Assembly: GCF_008831285.2 (NCBI RefSeq)
Contig: NC_045141.1
Coordinates: forward strand, 1,242,001 to 1,306,000
DNA length: 64,000 nt
DNA from: Nymphaea colorata
Taxonomy: Eukaryota > Streptophyta > Magnoliopsida > Nymphaeales > Nymphaeaceae
Reading direction: 5' to 3'
Part shown: in pieces, positions 11,601 through 25,600 of the stretch
How positions within the stretch are numbered: position 1 is the stretch's first letter
How the letters are laid out: every line of letters starts with the position of its first letter
Position numbers and translations under genes: made by a program
The notes under the pieces: model-generated
What the model was told of the DNA's origin: nothing
Databases searched by the model: none
The model's input: only the letters and a program-made list of their open reading frames with translations

Positions 11601-14551
11601 CAGGAGCAAGCTCCACTCCGGCGAATGACTTCTCCAGCGATTCTCCAGCGAACAAGAACTTCTTCGATGACCGACAACTTCTCCGGCAAAGAACGACGCC
11701 TTTTTTAACATTAAAGAGAAGCAAAACGCAGCAAAGCCCTTGATGGTTTCTGCATTTCACCCACAGCGACCGACGGCAGCAAGCTCCACTCCGGCGAATG
11801 ACGATTTCTCCAGTGATTCTCCAACAAACGACGATTTCTCGATGACCGACAACTTCTTTAATGAAGGGCAACACCTTTTCTAAGGTTAAACAGAAGCAAA
11901 ACGTAGAAGAGCCCTCGACGGTTTCTACGTTTCACCCACAGTGACCGACGGCAGTAAGCATTCTGATGAACGACGACTTCTCCACCGATTCTCCAGCGAA
12001 CGGCGACTTCTCCGGCAAAGGGCAACACTGTTTTTAACGTTAAAGAGAAGCCAAACACAACAGAGCCCTAGACCACAACGACAGAAATATGATTCCCCAT
12101 CTCCTGATTTGGGCTTTTTTTTTTTTTCTCTGACCAACATTTAAGCATCTTTCTCCAGCAGCCTCATCCGTCGTCCGACAGGCTTTACCAATGACCACCG
12201 ACAGGTATTTTCATCCTATGTCTGGAGAACTGATGCTGGGGGGTTGCCCCGAAATTTTTTTTTCATCGTCTGTCAACTTTTTCATCCTCTCCCTTTTGTC
12301 GAACGTTTGCATGTTTTTCTAGATTGTCCGATAGGCTCTTGCAGCAGAGACTCATTTTGCATTCATTATTGTAATGATGAAAAAAATAAAACAGGTGAAG
12401 CATGAATTACACTTATGGTGACTGACAACGATTGGGAGTTTGATCAGAGTGATGACATTGTGGAGGCTCGAGAAATTAAAAAATGTATTTTAGATGATGA
12501 ATGGTGAGATTACATATTTTTTTGCAGAGAGAAGTTATCAAGAAGGGCCCATGCTTCATAGAGTTTATGATATGTGGAATAACATGATTAAAAATATTCA
12601 AAACATCATTTTTAAACATGAGAAGAAGAATGTTGCACTTGATGATTCTGAGTTTTTCGATCATGTACATAAAATTTTAGTAAGAAGATGGAATAGAAGC
12701 AATAATCCTTTGCATTGTATGGCACACTCCTTAAATCCTAAATATTATGGACAACATGGTTGGCAGGAAGTACTGGTCATGTTCTTCCTAATCGAGATCC
12801 AAAAATATCAAACAATAGGGAGATATGTTTGGGAAGACTATCTTGTGATTCTCATCGGTTGAAGATAATAAATAATGAGTTGGCGAGCATCAATGGTGGA
12901 AGAAGTGATTCTTTGCAAGCTGGCAAGAGATGAAGAAGGTCTTGTTAGTTGGTGGTTATGTTTTGGAGCATCGACACCAAATCTCCAACAGCTTGCGTTG
13001 AAGTCATTATCTCAACCTGCAACCTCTTCATGTTGTGAAAGAAATTGAAGCACTTATTCTCAAATTCACAACATCAAGAGAAATAAGCTAACTTGTAAGC
13101 AAGCAAAAGATTTAGTTTATGTCCACTCCAACCTACGCTTACTTTTATGTACTTCAGATGATTACATGTATTTTTTTTTTTTATATGTATACATATGTAT
13201 ATTATATTGGTTGTTTGAAGATAATATTAACTTAAATCATATTGTGGTTGTGTTGCAACTTGCAGTTCATGATCATCCAAGTATTGGGATATTAATCCAG
13301 AGGCCGTTAATGTGGAACTTGAAGGAAAACAAGATTTGGATGCTCTTAATATGGACTTGTTAACGTTGATGAGCCCTTACAAGAGGAAACCGAAAACTCC
13401 ACACACACACTCAACCCTAATCTCCAGATTAGGGTTTCTCCTCCCAAAGGAACATCAGTAATTTTGAACCTTGTTCTGGTCCACCGTCCCTTTTTATGCA
13501 AGTTAATGGGTTAGTCCAAGGGACCCGACCCAAGATCCCATATCTAGTATCTAACAATGGTCCCCCCTTAAGGAAAACACCTTGTCCTCAACGTGTGAGC
13601 CTGGACAGTGATCGCTGGTTGAGTCGACTCCTCCGTGAGACGGTTGATGGTCTCTCTCCGCACTACATGTTGTCACCTTTTTTAAGTTGCCAATCCAAAC
13701 AAGGTAACACAAGATGGTGAACACCTACAGCCAGGACCCTGACATAGCAGATATTGGGCATCAACACAAAAGTACTTTGAACCTTCTGTGGACCACGATC
13801 CGCTAGAGTAGTAGAATGCTATGTCACACGAATACGGCAAAATAAGTCGCCTACCTGTGTCGACACGCCAACACGGCGATCCTGACACGAGACACCACAG
13901 GATACGGCTTGGATCGGGTCTGGATCAAACCCGATCTGAACCGTTAGATCTACCCGACTTTTTAACGACAAAAATTTTCTTTACGCCAAACCCTAGACTT
14001 CTCTCCACTTCACCGGCGCCAAGTGTTGCAGCAGAGGACTTCGACGACAGTGGCAGGCGACGGCGATGGTGACGGCGTCCGGCGACCCACGGCGACATTC
14101 GGCGGCAGCCAGCGACTGATAGGTAAGTACTTTTTTTTTTCGATATTAGAACTTAGGGTTTCAAGTTCTTCATTTGGGTTTTTTTTTGTTTTTGATTTGC
14201 CGCTTTGGAGGTTTTTTTCGTCGTTCTTCATCCTCAACTCTTCTTCAATGCTATGGACGGTTTTTTCTTTTGGATTTGCCGATTTGGGGATGTTCTGTTT
14301 TTTCTTTTTATGGCTGTGTGCGTTCGTTTGAATGTTGTGAACATCAACTTCTCTTCTGTAGTCATCTTCGTGTGTAATCTGTGAACATTTTATCATTTTT
14401 TAGAATATAAAATTCGACGTGTCCACGTATCCGAAAATTTTGAAAGTTGTTATGTCTGTACCCGTATCGTACCCGCACACATGTGACATAGGAAGAACGT
14501 GATAGAAATGTAGCACCAATATCTGTAACCCGAAAACAGCACTCAAGCAGG

Positions 14552-14602
<51 letters not shown>

Positions 14603-17600
14603 TGAAAACAAGAAGAAACTGAGGAGAAGAAGCCGTAGCCAAAATGGTTTGCACGGCCTCTATTTATAATCTCATTTTCAGAATTCTAAGAGTCTCCAAT
14701 CGTAGAATCCTAGGAGATTTCACAAGCTTCAAGGACATTAATTACATCATAGAAACCTAAGAGACTTCACATATTACAAGGATATTAACTACAACATAGA
14801 ATCCTAGGAGACTTCCCATATAACAAGGATATTAACTATAACATAGAATCCTAGGAGACTCTTCACATGTTACAAGGACATTAAATATTTTAACACATTC
14901 TACAAGGAGGTGGAATCCTAAGAGACTCCTCTTCAACGTGCTGGTGAAGGATTTATATTTTAACACCCTCCCTCAAGTTGTGCATGGTTTTGCACCATGT
15001 ACAACTTGCCTTTTAGAAACCAGAATCGTTCCTTTGTTAATCCTTTTGTAAATAAGTCTGCAACTTGTTCATCTGTACGAACATAAATAGGCTGAATTTC
15101 CTTGTCTTCCACCTTTTGTCTAACAAAGTGTTGATCAATCTCAATGTGCTTTGTTCGACCATGTTGTACGGGATTAAAGGCAATGTTAATAGCGCTTTGA
15201 TTATCGCACATTAACATTGATGTTTTAATCTTTTCTCCAATGTCTTCTAGCAAATGTCTAACCCATGTAACTTCAGCAGTACCTGCAGCCATGCATCTGT
15301 ATTCAGCTTCAGTGCTGGATCTTGCTACTGCCTTTTGCTTTCGACAACTCCAAGACACAAGATTACGTCCAATGAAAATACAAAAACCAGAAATGGACTT
15401 TCTTTGATCGGGATCTCCAGCCCAATCTGCATCTGTGAATGTCATAAGTTGATGTCCAGTAGTTATATTTTCACTCTTACCATAAACTAAGCCATCTCCT
15501 GCTGTCCCTTTAAGATATCTTAATATTCTTTTGACAGCATCCATGTGAGTATCTCTAGGTGCATGCATAAATTGGGATACTTGATTCACAGCATATATAA
15601 TATCTGGTCTAGTAAATGTAAGATATTGAAGTGCCCCAACAATACTTCGATATTGCGTAGGATCTTCATATAACTCCCCATCTTGAGCACTTAGTCTTTG
15701 ATTTAGAACACTAGGAGTTCCAACAGGCTTACAATCAGACATACCTGACTTTTTCAACAAATCCAACGTGTATTTCTGTTGTGTCAATGTGAGGCGATTA
15801 TTGTGCCTATCAATCTCCACTCCAAGAAAGAATCGTAAATCACCAAGCTCTTTCATTTTGAAGTTTTGCATCATCAAAACTTTAGCTTCTTCTATGTGTT
15901 TTTCTGAATTGCCTGTGATAACAATATCATCAACATATATAAGAAGTAAAGTAAATATGTTTTCCTTTCGATAAATGAAAAGAGAGTGATCTAGAGGACA
16001 TCTCCGAAAACCACATTCTTGAATCTTGCAAGAGAAACTGTCAAACCACGAACGTGAGGCCTGTTTAAGTCCATAAATAGATTTTCTTAGTTTGCAAACC
16101 CATGCATGAGAGTCTCCTTTCGTGTATCCTGGAGGTTGTTCCATATATACTTCCTCCCTTAAATCACCATGAAGAAAAGCATTCTTCACGTCCATTTGAT
16201 GTAGTCTCCATCCATATTCAACTGCCAATGATATAATCACGCGAATTGTTCCCATTTTGATCACAGGGCTGAATGTCTCATCATAATCTTCTCCATATTG
16301 TTGTGTAAACCCTTTTGCTACTAACCTTGCTTTGTGTCTTTCTATGCTGCCGTCAGGTTTGTATTTAATTTTGTATACCCATTTGGAGCCCACTACGTTC
16401 TTTTCGTGTGGCCTCGGAACGATCTCCCATGTTCCACATTCATGCAAGGCATCCATTTCTTCTTTCATAGCCTTTCTCCAATGATGTGATTTTGATGCTT
16501 CATCAAATGAAGTAGGTTCTTCCTCCTTGCCAACTTTTGCCATGAATAACTGAAAATCAAGTGATAAAGAATCATAGCTAACCCACCTGTGAATGGGATG
16601 ACGAAGGCGTTGGGATCTTCTAAGGTGGGGCATGTTGTCTTCTTCACTGTGAGCATCTCTGTCCCTTAGTCGTCGACTGTAGATAAGACCCGAATACCGA
16701 TGTGCATCGTTGCTCTGTTCATTATTGTTTTCGTGATGACTTAATGACTGTGTTGGATCTTCTTGATTTTCACTTTGAGCCATATCCGACGGTTGTATTG
16801 CTCTCTCTGAATCTTCACTTTGAGGCACATCATTTTCTATAACAGGATCTGCATTGAATAACTGTGTACTGGTCCAGGGATCATAAGATTCAATGGTCAT
16901 AGGCATTTCATTTGTATTATCAAAACTATGTTCATCAAAAATGACATTTCTTGAAGTTTTGATACGTTTAGTTGTTGGATCATAGCATCGAAAACCTTTA
17001 TATTCATCAGCATATCCAACGAATCTACATTGAATAGCTTTGTCTTGAAACTTGTTCCTCAAGGCAGCATCAACGTGAACATAGCATACACAACCAAAAA
17101 CCTTCAAGTTCTTGTAATCAGGTTGTTTGCCTAAGAGTGTAAAATATGGCGATTTAGACATCAAGAGTGTCATAGGCAAACAATTTATTATGTATACAGC
17201 AGTATGGAAGGCTTCAGTCCACAAGGAAATGGGCACATTAGTATCATGCATCATGCTCATGGCGCTTTCAACTATATGTCGATGTTTCCGCTCAACTACA
17301 CCATTTTGTTGTGGTGTGTAAGGGCAGGAAATTTGTCTAGTTATCCCTTTTTCACGTAGAAATTCAATAAAATCAAGCGAGGAATATTCTCCCCCTCCAT
17401 CACATTGAAAATGCACCACATTGGATGAAAATTTAGTTTGAATCATGGCATAGAAGTTTCGAAATATGTGAGGTACTTCTGATTTGTGTTTCATGAAGTA
17501 AATCCAGGTGAAACGTGAGTAAGAGTCAATGAATAAGACATAATATCTTGACCCAGACATGGAATCAATAGGGGCTGGCCCCCATACATCAGAAAAAATA

Positions 17601-19549
17601 GTTTCAAAAGGTTTGGAAGCCCTTTGATTTATATTATGGAAAGGTAAAACATGACTCTTACAAAGTCCACAACTTGAACATTTTTTGACACTTGAAGTAA
17701 GAGGTAAACTTGATCTTGGAATGAGACTATCTGTGACAAGTTTTTCAATGAAATGTCGACCACAGTGTCCTAGCCGACTATGCCACAAATCAGACTCCAA
17801 AAATTGGTTAGGGCCCCTTACTTTTGATTGAAAATGGCAAGAACTTGGCACTGATGACGCATTATGAGAAAGAGAAAATGTCTTCAATCCTATATCAAAA
17901 GTGGATGAATCCTTGGGTAGACATTCCTTGAGGACGTACATATTCCCTTGACGCTCCCCTCTAGCGAACATTTTCTTCGTTTGGAGGTCCTTGACATAGA
18001 CAGAAGAAGGTGTGAATTCAACAGAAGAGCTTGTATCATCAATGAGTTTAGAAATGGATATGATGTTCTTTTTGATATTGGGAGCAAGAACAACATTAGA
18101 CAGTGATAGAGACGAGGATGACAATGGAATATGTGCATTTCCAATATGTGTAATAGGATGAGATTTTCCATCACCTGTTATAATGCAACTTCTACCGTAA
18201 TGAGGGGATAAGTTAGTCAATTTACCTGCATTTCCTGTCACATGGGTAGCTGCACCTGAATCCAAGAACCATTCTCCCTGCTCATTTTGCTTTATAGTCA
18301 TCTTTGAGAATGCGGCCATCAATAGCTGTTGCATATCTTCAGCGGTGGATTTAGAACTTTGTCCTCCTTGTTTATAATCATGTCTTACTCCTTTGTTTTT
18401 ATTTTGAGGATTAAACCAACATTGTGCCTTCATGTGTCCTTTCTTGTTGCACTGAAAACAAATTGGTATTTTTCTTGAAGTATCCAAAGGAGACATACCT
18501 TGGTTATGTGGTGTTGGTAGAATGCCACGACCACCATGGTTGGAGTTCCCATGGCTCTTACCAAACTTTACATTCATAGCCAACACATTTTGGGAGTTCC
18601 CTTGATCAGTCCTTTCAATGACTCTTTTCATATTCATTTCATGTTGGAGAAGTTTACCTTGTAGTTCGTTGAAGGAAGGCAGAACAGGAAGGACCTCAAG
18701 AGCTGTAATAAAAGCATGATAATCATGCCCAAGTCCATTCAAGGTTTGCTGCACCTTTTCCTTATCAGAAATGTTATTCCCTGAGGCAGCAAGTTGGTCT
18801 GCGACGGCCTTAATACGCCCCAAATAATCCATGATAGACGTTGAACCTTTGCTCAAATTCTGAAATTCTTTCTTTAAGTACATAATTCGAGCTTCTGATA
18901 TTTGGGAAAAGGTATCAGCAAGGGTTTCCCATAATTCTTCTGCAGTACAATCATCAGAAACTGAAAGTAACACTTGTTGAGATAAAGTGGACAAAATATA
19001 CGCAACCAGACTTTGATCACGTCTCATCCACATAGCATGTTCAGGATTGTTGTCTTCATGAACAGCAATAACTTCTCCTGCCTCATTTTTTATTTCCTGT
19101 AAGACGGATATTGGTGGAGCCTTTGTTGAACCATCGAGATGTCCAAAGAGGCCTTGACTTCTTATGAAAGGCATGATTTGCCTTTTCCAGATCAGATAAT
19201 TCTCATGGTTGAGTTTTTCGGTAATAAGGTGAGGAAGAAAACTTGAGGACATGCCAGAATGCGAAAGGTTTTCCATGACAGCAGAAAAGAATGGTATATA
19301 GGTAGAAGATGAGAGGGAAAGAAGACACGATATAACAAGATGTGTCCTTGGTAAGCAAGAAGAAAAAAGGAACAAGAATTGCGCAAGAGAAAAGTAAATT
19401 CAGGATAGAGACAAGATGAGAAAAGAGTTCTAACCAGATCAGACCTGTTTGGGCATTTCGTTTGGTAGAGATAACGTAACCTGGCGCTCTGATACCATGA
19501 TAGAAATGTAGCACCAATATCTGTAACCCGAAAACAGCACTCAAGCAGG

Positions 19550-19600
<51 letters not shown>

Positions 19601-22600
19601 TGAAAACAAGAAGAAACTGAGGAGAAGAAGCCGTAGCCAAAATGGTTTGCACGGCCTCTATTTATAATCTCATTTTCAGAATTCTAAGAGTCTCCAATCG
19701 TAGAATCCTAGGAGATTTCACAAGCTTCAAGGACATTAATTACATCATAGAAACCTAAGAGACTTCACATATTACAAGGATATTAACTACAACATAGAAT
19801 CCTAGGAGACTTCCCATATAACAAGGATATTAACTATAACATAGAATCCTAGGAGACTCTTCACATGTTACAAGGACATTAAATATTTTAACACATTCTA
19901 CAAGGAGGTGGAATCCTAAGAGACTCCTCTTCAACGTGCTGGTGAAGGATTTATATTTTAACAGAACGTATCATCTTGTAAGTGTGGACTGGATCTGGTG
20001 TAATATGAGCAATACGCACTGCATGCTGTCACCTTTTTTAAGTTGCCAATCCAAACAAGGTAATAGTGAATCGGCAATTGCTTTTCCAGGATGGTGAACA
20101 CCTATAGCCAGAACCCTGACATAGCAGATATTGGGCATCGACACAAAAGTAATTTGAACCTTCTGTGGACCACGATCAGCTGGAGTAGCAGAATGTATCA
20201 TCTTATAAGTGTGGATTGGCTCTGGTGTAATATGAGCAGTACAAAGACACATTCAATGATACTTTTGTGCATCCTCTAGTGTCTTTATTTTGGTGGTTTT
20301 CCATTAATTTGCCATGCGAGTATATTCGATGACATGCCTCCATGCTATAATAGTAGACAATACACCAAATACCTCTATACTTCATACCACTCCTTGCTAC
20401 AAGAGGAATACAAGACTCTATCATTTGCCTTAATTTGGATTCATGCACCCAAAGCACGTGTGGCGCAATTCATGAAGCTTTATATATTTTTTACTAGACA
20501 GAGATGCCACGGAGTCTGCTCTTCCTTTAATTAGTCATTCTCTTCTCTTGCTGGGGCCTCTTCCAAACTTCCAAAGTAGTGTTTGCAGGGTACTGTGGCA
20601 ACTGTTGGATAGGCACCAAGTGAAAAGTGCCATGAGTCACCCATTTTTACAAACTGGGTATGACAAGTGTCCCTAGCTACCATAAGAGCACTGGGCCTCA
20701 TTAGCCATCTGATGAGATAGAGCTGATTATCGCCATTTTTTTTCTTCATTTATGTTCTCCACCATACCACTATTCCCCATGTGTCCAGCACAACCTTCAC
20801 CAACATAAATAACGTTGGGCAGAATGATAACATCAAGGGTACAGATGGAAGGCTGATGGCTTGGATTGCTAATTCCCTAGCCATCTGCAACTTCCTCGTC
20901 CACTTGATGCACATTGAGGAAGCCTTGGAGACGATAACCTAATAAATATGAACTTGCACGTTCTATGGCAAGCCAGACACCCATCGTCCCCACTAGACTC
21001 TGCCCCATCTCTCTTTCTGAATTGTCACCGGCTGCCTCCATCTCCCATCCGATAAGTTCCAATCTGATTGAGGGCGGCTGCAATAGCGTGTAAAGAACTT
21101 TATCGGGTCTTTCGAGAAGGAAAGAAGCATACCTCATATTTTCAGTTGGTGGCATGGCTCCCCCATCCCCCAGGGCATTTCCCCCATACTTTCCGGTTGC
21201 GTCCAGGGCTCCATTCCAGGGAGGTTTCATAGGCTGCCCCAGTGACCTCCCACCCCACTCTTCGATGTTGCTGCCTTGTTTGCCTCGGCTAATAGGAATG
21301 AAGGGGCAACCTGACGCTCACCCTTTTTATGTCCCTTTCTCCTCGCTAGTCCCCAACTCTTCCTGTCTTGTGGTAGCAGATCCAAGTCAGGTAGGCAGCT
21401 CTCCTTTCTCTACAAGCATCTGTCATATAAAGGCAGAAGATGGCAAAGAAAGAAAGAGCAGCACCAATCACTATAGTTTCATCGACACTTCTTATATTAA
21501 CTGTTGACTGCCCCTGCATCTGCCCACTCAATGGCTCCAACACCTTAGTTGCACAAGTGAGTCGATCGCCATTCTTTTCGACTAACATGTAGAGGATGAG
21601 CTTCTGCCCCTTCTTGATCGGCCTCATCAGATTTGAGATCTTCTTCTTAGAGTCCATTTAGCAAGGCCCGAAACCTTCGCAAGGGAGGGAGGTCATCTGC
21701 ATTCCTAGTGCAAATTCCAAAAGGCCTTCCTCCCCTTCTCTAGATTCTCCTCCCCCCCTCTGAAACTTCTGGTTGCTCTCAATGTAAGAGGCCACATTGC
21801 CTGCAATTCCACGGCTCTTAACCAAGGAGGTTTTTTGGGTTGCGTCACCTGCCCACTATCCCAATCTCGATACCCTCCTCTTGGTGGAAGTCCGTCTTAG
21901 TCTTCTCTTCGTCTCAAGTGTGTAATTGAGTCTATTTATTTCTTTCCTCTCAATTCCACGGCTCTTAACCAAGGAGGCTTTTTGGGTTGCGTCACCTGCC
22001 CACTATCCCAATCTCTGATACCCTCCTCCTGGTGGAAGTCCGTCTTAGCCTTCTCTTCGTCTCAAGTGTGTAATTGAGTCTATTTATTTCTTTCCTCAAT
22101 TTTGCTCTCTTTGTACTAAACTTAAGTTCATTGGCAAAATCTTATTACTTTTCATCATGCTATTATTCTAATAAAACTTTTCATATGACTTATTGATTTT
22201 ATATTATTTGGAATCTTGAAAGTTACATTATATAATGCAAAATCTAGTAATCAGATCTGATACATGTTTTCATTATTGTTGTCTTTGCTGAATGCATCAT
22301 ACATGAGATCTGTCAATAAAAATATACTTGTCCAATTGGCACATACATTAGACACAAGAACTAATTGTAATAGATAACCCTGTCGCCTCTCAGAGGTTGA
22401 ACAGAACATATTACAACAATCCTTTCCTACAAAGTGGAAAGGGACCTTCAAGGATTGCCTTGGAAGGGTTATGAAGCGCAATTCTGAAAAAGTTCAAATC
22501 GTTACAGAGAAGTTGTAGAGGCGTAATAGTAACAGAGCAGTTGTAGGGGAGAAGTACCAATGGTCTGTATTTCTAGAACCAAAATGGAATCTTTCTTGGT

Positions 22601-25600
22601 ACTTCAAATATATAAATTGAAATGAAATATATACACAGGTTGATGCAGGGCTGATATGTTGGGAACGGATCTTGTAGAGGGTTATGTCTCTACTATATTA
22701 TGGATTTATTAGACCTTTTATCGTCTGATAGAGTTTTGCTTTGGATCCAGATCTGGTTTAGTCTATTTAAGTGGAACGTGTGATTCATTTGGGCTGGGTG
22801 AAGATTAATGAAAACCCTAATCTCTTCTTTTAGGTTATTTCCTTCTTTTATTTCTATGCTTTCTCTATGTTCCTTTCAATTTGCTCTCTTACTTGTTTAG
22901 ATCGTAGTTTACCGCAGGGATTAGAGTTAACCCAATAATCACTGTGTTAATGTGGTATCAAAGCCCAGGTTTCCTACTGGAGTCCATAGAAGATATATGT
23001 GATAGGCAATAACATTATTTTAGAAAGGTACACACGGATGGAAAAGGGAAATCAGAAAAGCCAAGTACAACTGGATCAAATATTGGCTGCATTGACAAGG
23101 AGATCACTTGAGGTTGATGATCATATGTTGGAAATGGTTGAGAAGCCGATGGACACAGGACGAGAAAATCTAATGAAAAATCAGAACTTGATGACTGCAA
23201 TTGGAAAAGAAACACATTTAATGGAGCTTCAAGAAGAGGAAAATACTGACGTTGAGGTGAAGCAATGGGAGACGCTGCAGTTTGGGATGCCCAAATAATG
23301 GTAGATAGGGCATTCTAAAGTCTCCAATGTTGGTCAGAAAGACCAAACACAGAGTTGCAGATGACAAGAGGGCATCAACCATCAAAATACACCTTAAATG
23401 CACAATCCCAATACATCTTCAATGCACAACCCAAATACTAGGTTATAAACATTTATTGAATGAGAGTTGGAGCTGAGCAAATCGGCAAGAAATTGCAATT
23501 TGTACTACCTATGCAATAATATTAACACTCCTTCCAAATCCCCCCTTACCCAGGTTATAAACAATGTCCGCATGAGAGTTGTATACTAACTCTCAATGTG
23601 CCAACACCAGGTTATAAACATTTACTGAATGAGGGTTTATCCTAACTCTCCATGTAAATACTCCAGGTTATAAACAATTAATGCAGGAGGGTTGAGGGGT
23701 GCGAAACACTTATTTCCATAATCCTAACTCGAATGTGAATGAGAGTTAACTAATCCTAACTCTCTGTACAAGTGGGTGGCGTGGTAGAGAGACGCCTCCC
23801 CACTTGTAGGGCATACAGCCCAAGATGTGGGCGGCATGGTACAGGACGCCACCCACTTGTGGGGCTGTATGTCCGTCAGAGAGTTCGGATTAGTTAACTC
23901 TCATTCATAATTTGATGGATAGTTAGTAATTACCATAATCCAAACTAAAGTCCATAATCCTAACTCGAAATAAGTGAATGAGAGTTAACTAATCCTACCT
24001 CTCTTTGGGGCGTGGTAATGGACGCCCCAAAGAGAGGTTGGATTAGTTAACTCTCATTCATAATCTGATGGATAGTTAGGAGCGAGGGGCCCCATCGACC
24101 ATTTCCTAACTCTCTTTGAGGCCTAATACTGAGCTTCCCCCCTCTTGAGCCGAGAGTTAGGATTCTGGAAATGGTCGATGGGGCCCCTCGCTCCTAACTA
24201 TCCATCAGATTATGAATGAGAGTTAACTAATCCAACCTCTCTTTGGGGCGTCCATTACCACGCCCCAAAGAGAGGTAGGATTAGTTAACTCTCATTCACT
24301 TATTTCGAGTTAGGATTATGGACTTTAGTTTGGATTATGGTAATTACTAACTATCCATCAAATTATGAATGAGAGTTAACTAATCCGAACTCTCTGACGG
24401 ACATACAGCCCCACAAGTGGGCGGCGTCCTATACCATGCCGCCCACATTTTGGGCTGTATGCCCTACAAGTGGGGAGGCGTCTCTCTACCACGCCACCCA
24501 CTTGTGCAGAGAGTTAGGATTAGTTAACTCTCATTCACATTCGAGTTAGGATTATGGAAATAAGTGTTTCGCACCCCTCAACCCTCCTGCATTAATTGTT
24601 TATAACCTGGAGTATTTACATGGAGAGTTAGGATAAACCCTCATTCAGTAAATGTTTATAACCTGGTGTTGGCACATTGAGAGTTAGTATACAACTCTCA
24701 TGCGGACATTGTTTATAACCTGGGTAAGGGGGGATTTGGAAGGAGTGTTAATATTATTGCATAGGTAGTACAAATTGCAATTTCTTGCCGATTTGCTCAG
24801 CTCCAACTCTCATTCAATAAATGTTTATAACCTAGTATTTGGGTTGTGCATTGAAGATGTATTGGGATTGTGCATTTAAGGTGTATTTTTTAGGCATAGT
24901 GGAGCAGCCACAGGTAGCAGCAGCGACGATTTACTCTATCAGAGGAGTCACCCATATACCAACAACATCGGTGGTACTCATCCCCTCTCGCGGAACAGCC
25001 ATGGATCTCCTGCCCACCAGAGGTCACCTGAGCAACAGGCACATGGATCAATGGCCTCCAAGAAACCTGCTGCAAAAAGCCCTCACCGTGCCACCTGCCC
25101 AGCCAGGAGCCATTGGCCTTGCCGCCGCCCATGCCTTTGAACTACTTAGAAGGCATCGCAAGGACGATGGCAATACCGCCGACCAGCCACTTGCACAGCC
25201 AAGATTCCATTCTTTTCTGTTTGAGTAACTTTATGAGCAGTGCTCCTGTGGCCCTTTCATTACACGTGCTGCTGCTGCCTTCGTCCTTCTGGCCACTCTC
25301 TCTGTCACTAGAATAGTGTTGGAACGTTGTCGGATAGCCGCCGACCCCAATAGGCCACCGTCAGGTATGGAGGGCGTCGATGTCTACCAATGCTCTCCCT
25401 ACACCAAAGTCACACAGACGCTGCAAAGTGACTGCCGCACCCATGTCGACACGAGTCGGGTGCAGGTGCAGCTCGCACTCACACAAGTTAACAAGAGTTG
25501 GGTGCGGCTGACCGCACCTGATCATTTTCGTCCATTTTGGACACGCACCCGACTCGCGTTTGACTCGAGTCGGGTGCGGTCAAACCACGTCAAGCCTATT

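Larger units (their letters stand above)
14500..19963 (-). mobile_element. Full-length Ty1/Copia LTR retrotransposon, 5464 bp
   Basis: It has two 466-bp LTRs (14500-14965, 19498-19963) that I find identical by eye. There is a perfect 5-bp target duplication gaacg (14495-14499, 19964-19968), a tRNA-iMet primer site, a polypurine tract and one uninterrupted polyprotein ORF. It is inserted in the same orientation as MTPC4, in intron 8, directly in the target-duplication bases of the hAT MITE to its left. Identical LTRs and an intact ORF mean a very recent insertion, potentially still able to move. Confidence 0.95.

Noticed and set aside
14010-14396. Overlapping open frames on both strands inside the hAT MITE
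   Set aside because: The GC-rich leader-like region reads open on both strands and matches no domain; the element is a deletion derivative.
19277-19375. Extension of the Copia polyprotein upstream to 19375
   Set aside because: The upstream part starts at TTG and is hydrophobic; the Gag sequence starts at the ATG at 19276.
14500-19963. The Copia plus flanks as a virus integration
   Set aside because: LTRs, primer site, domain order and absence of an envelope gene fit an ordinary Ty1/Copia retrotransposon.
23384-24889. The foldback as a CRISPR array, satellite or viral origin
   Set aside because: There are no regularly spaced identical repeats with unique spacers and no replication protein; the signal is one large inverted duplication in a plant intron.
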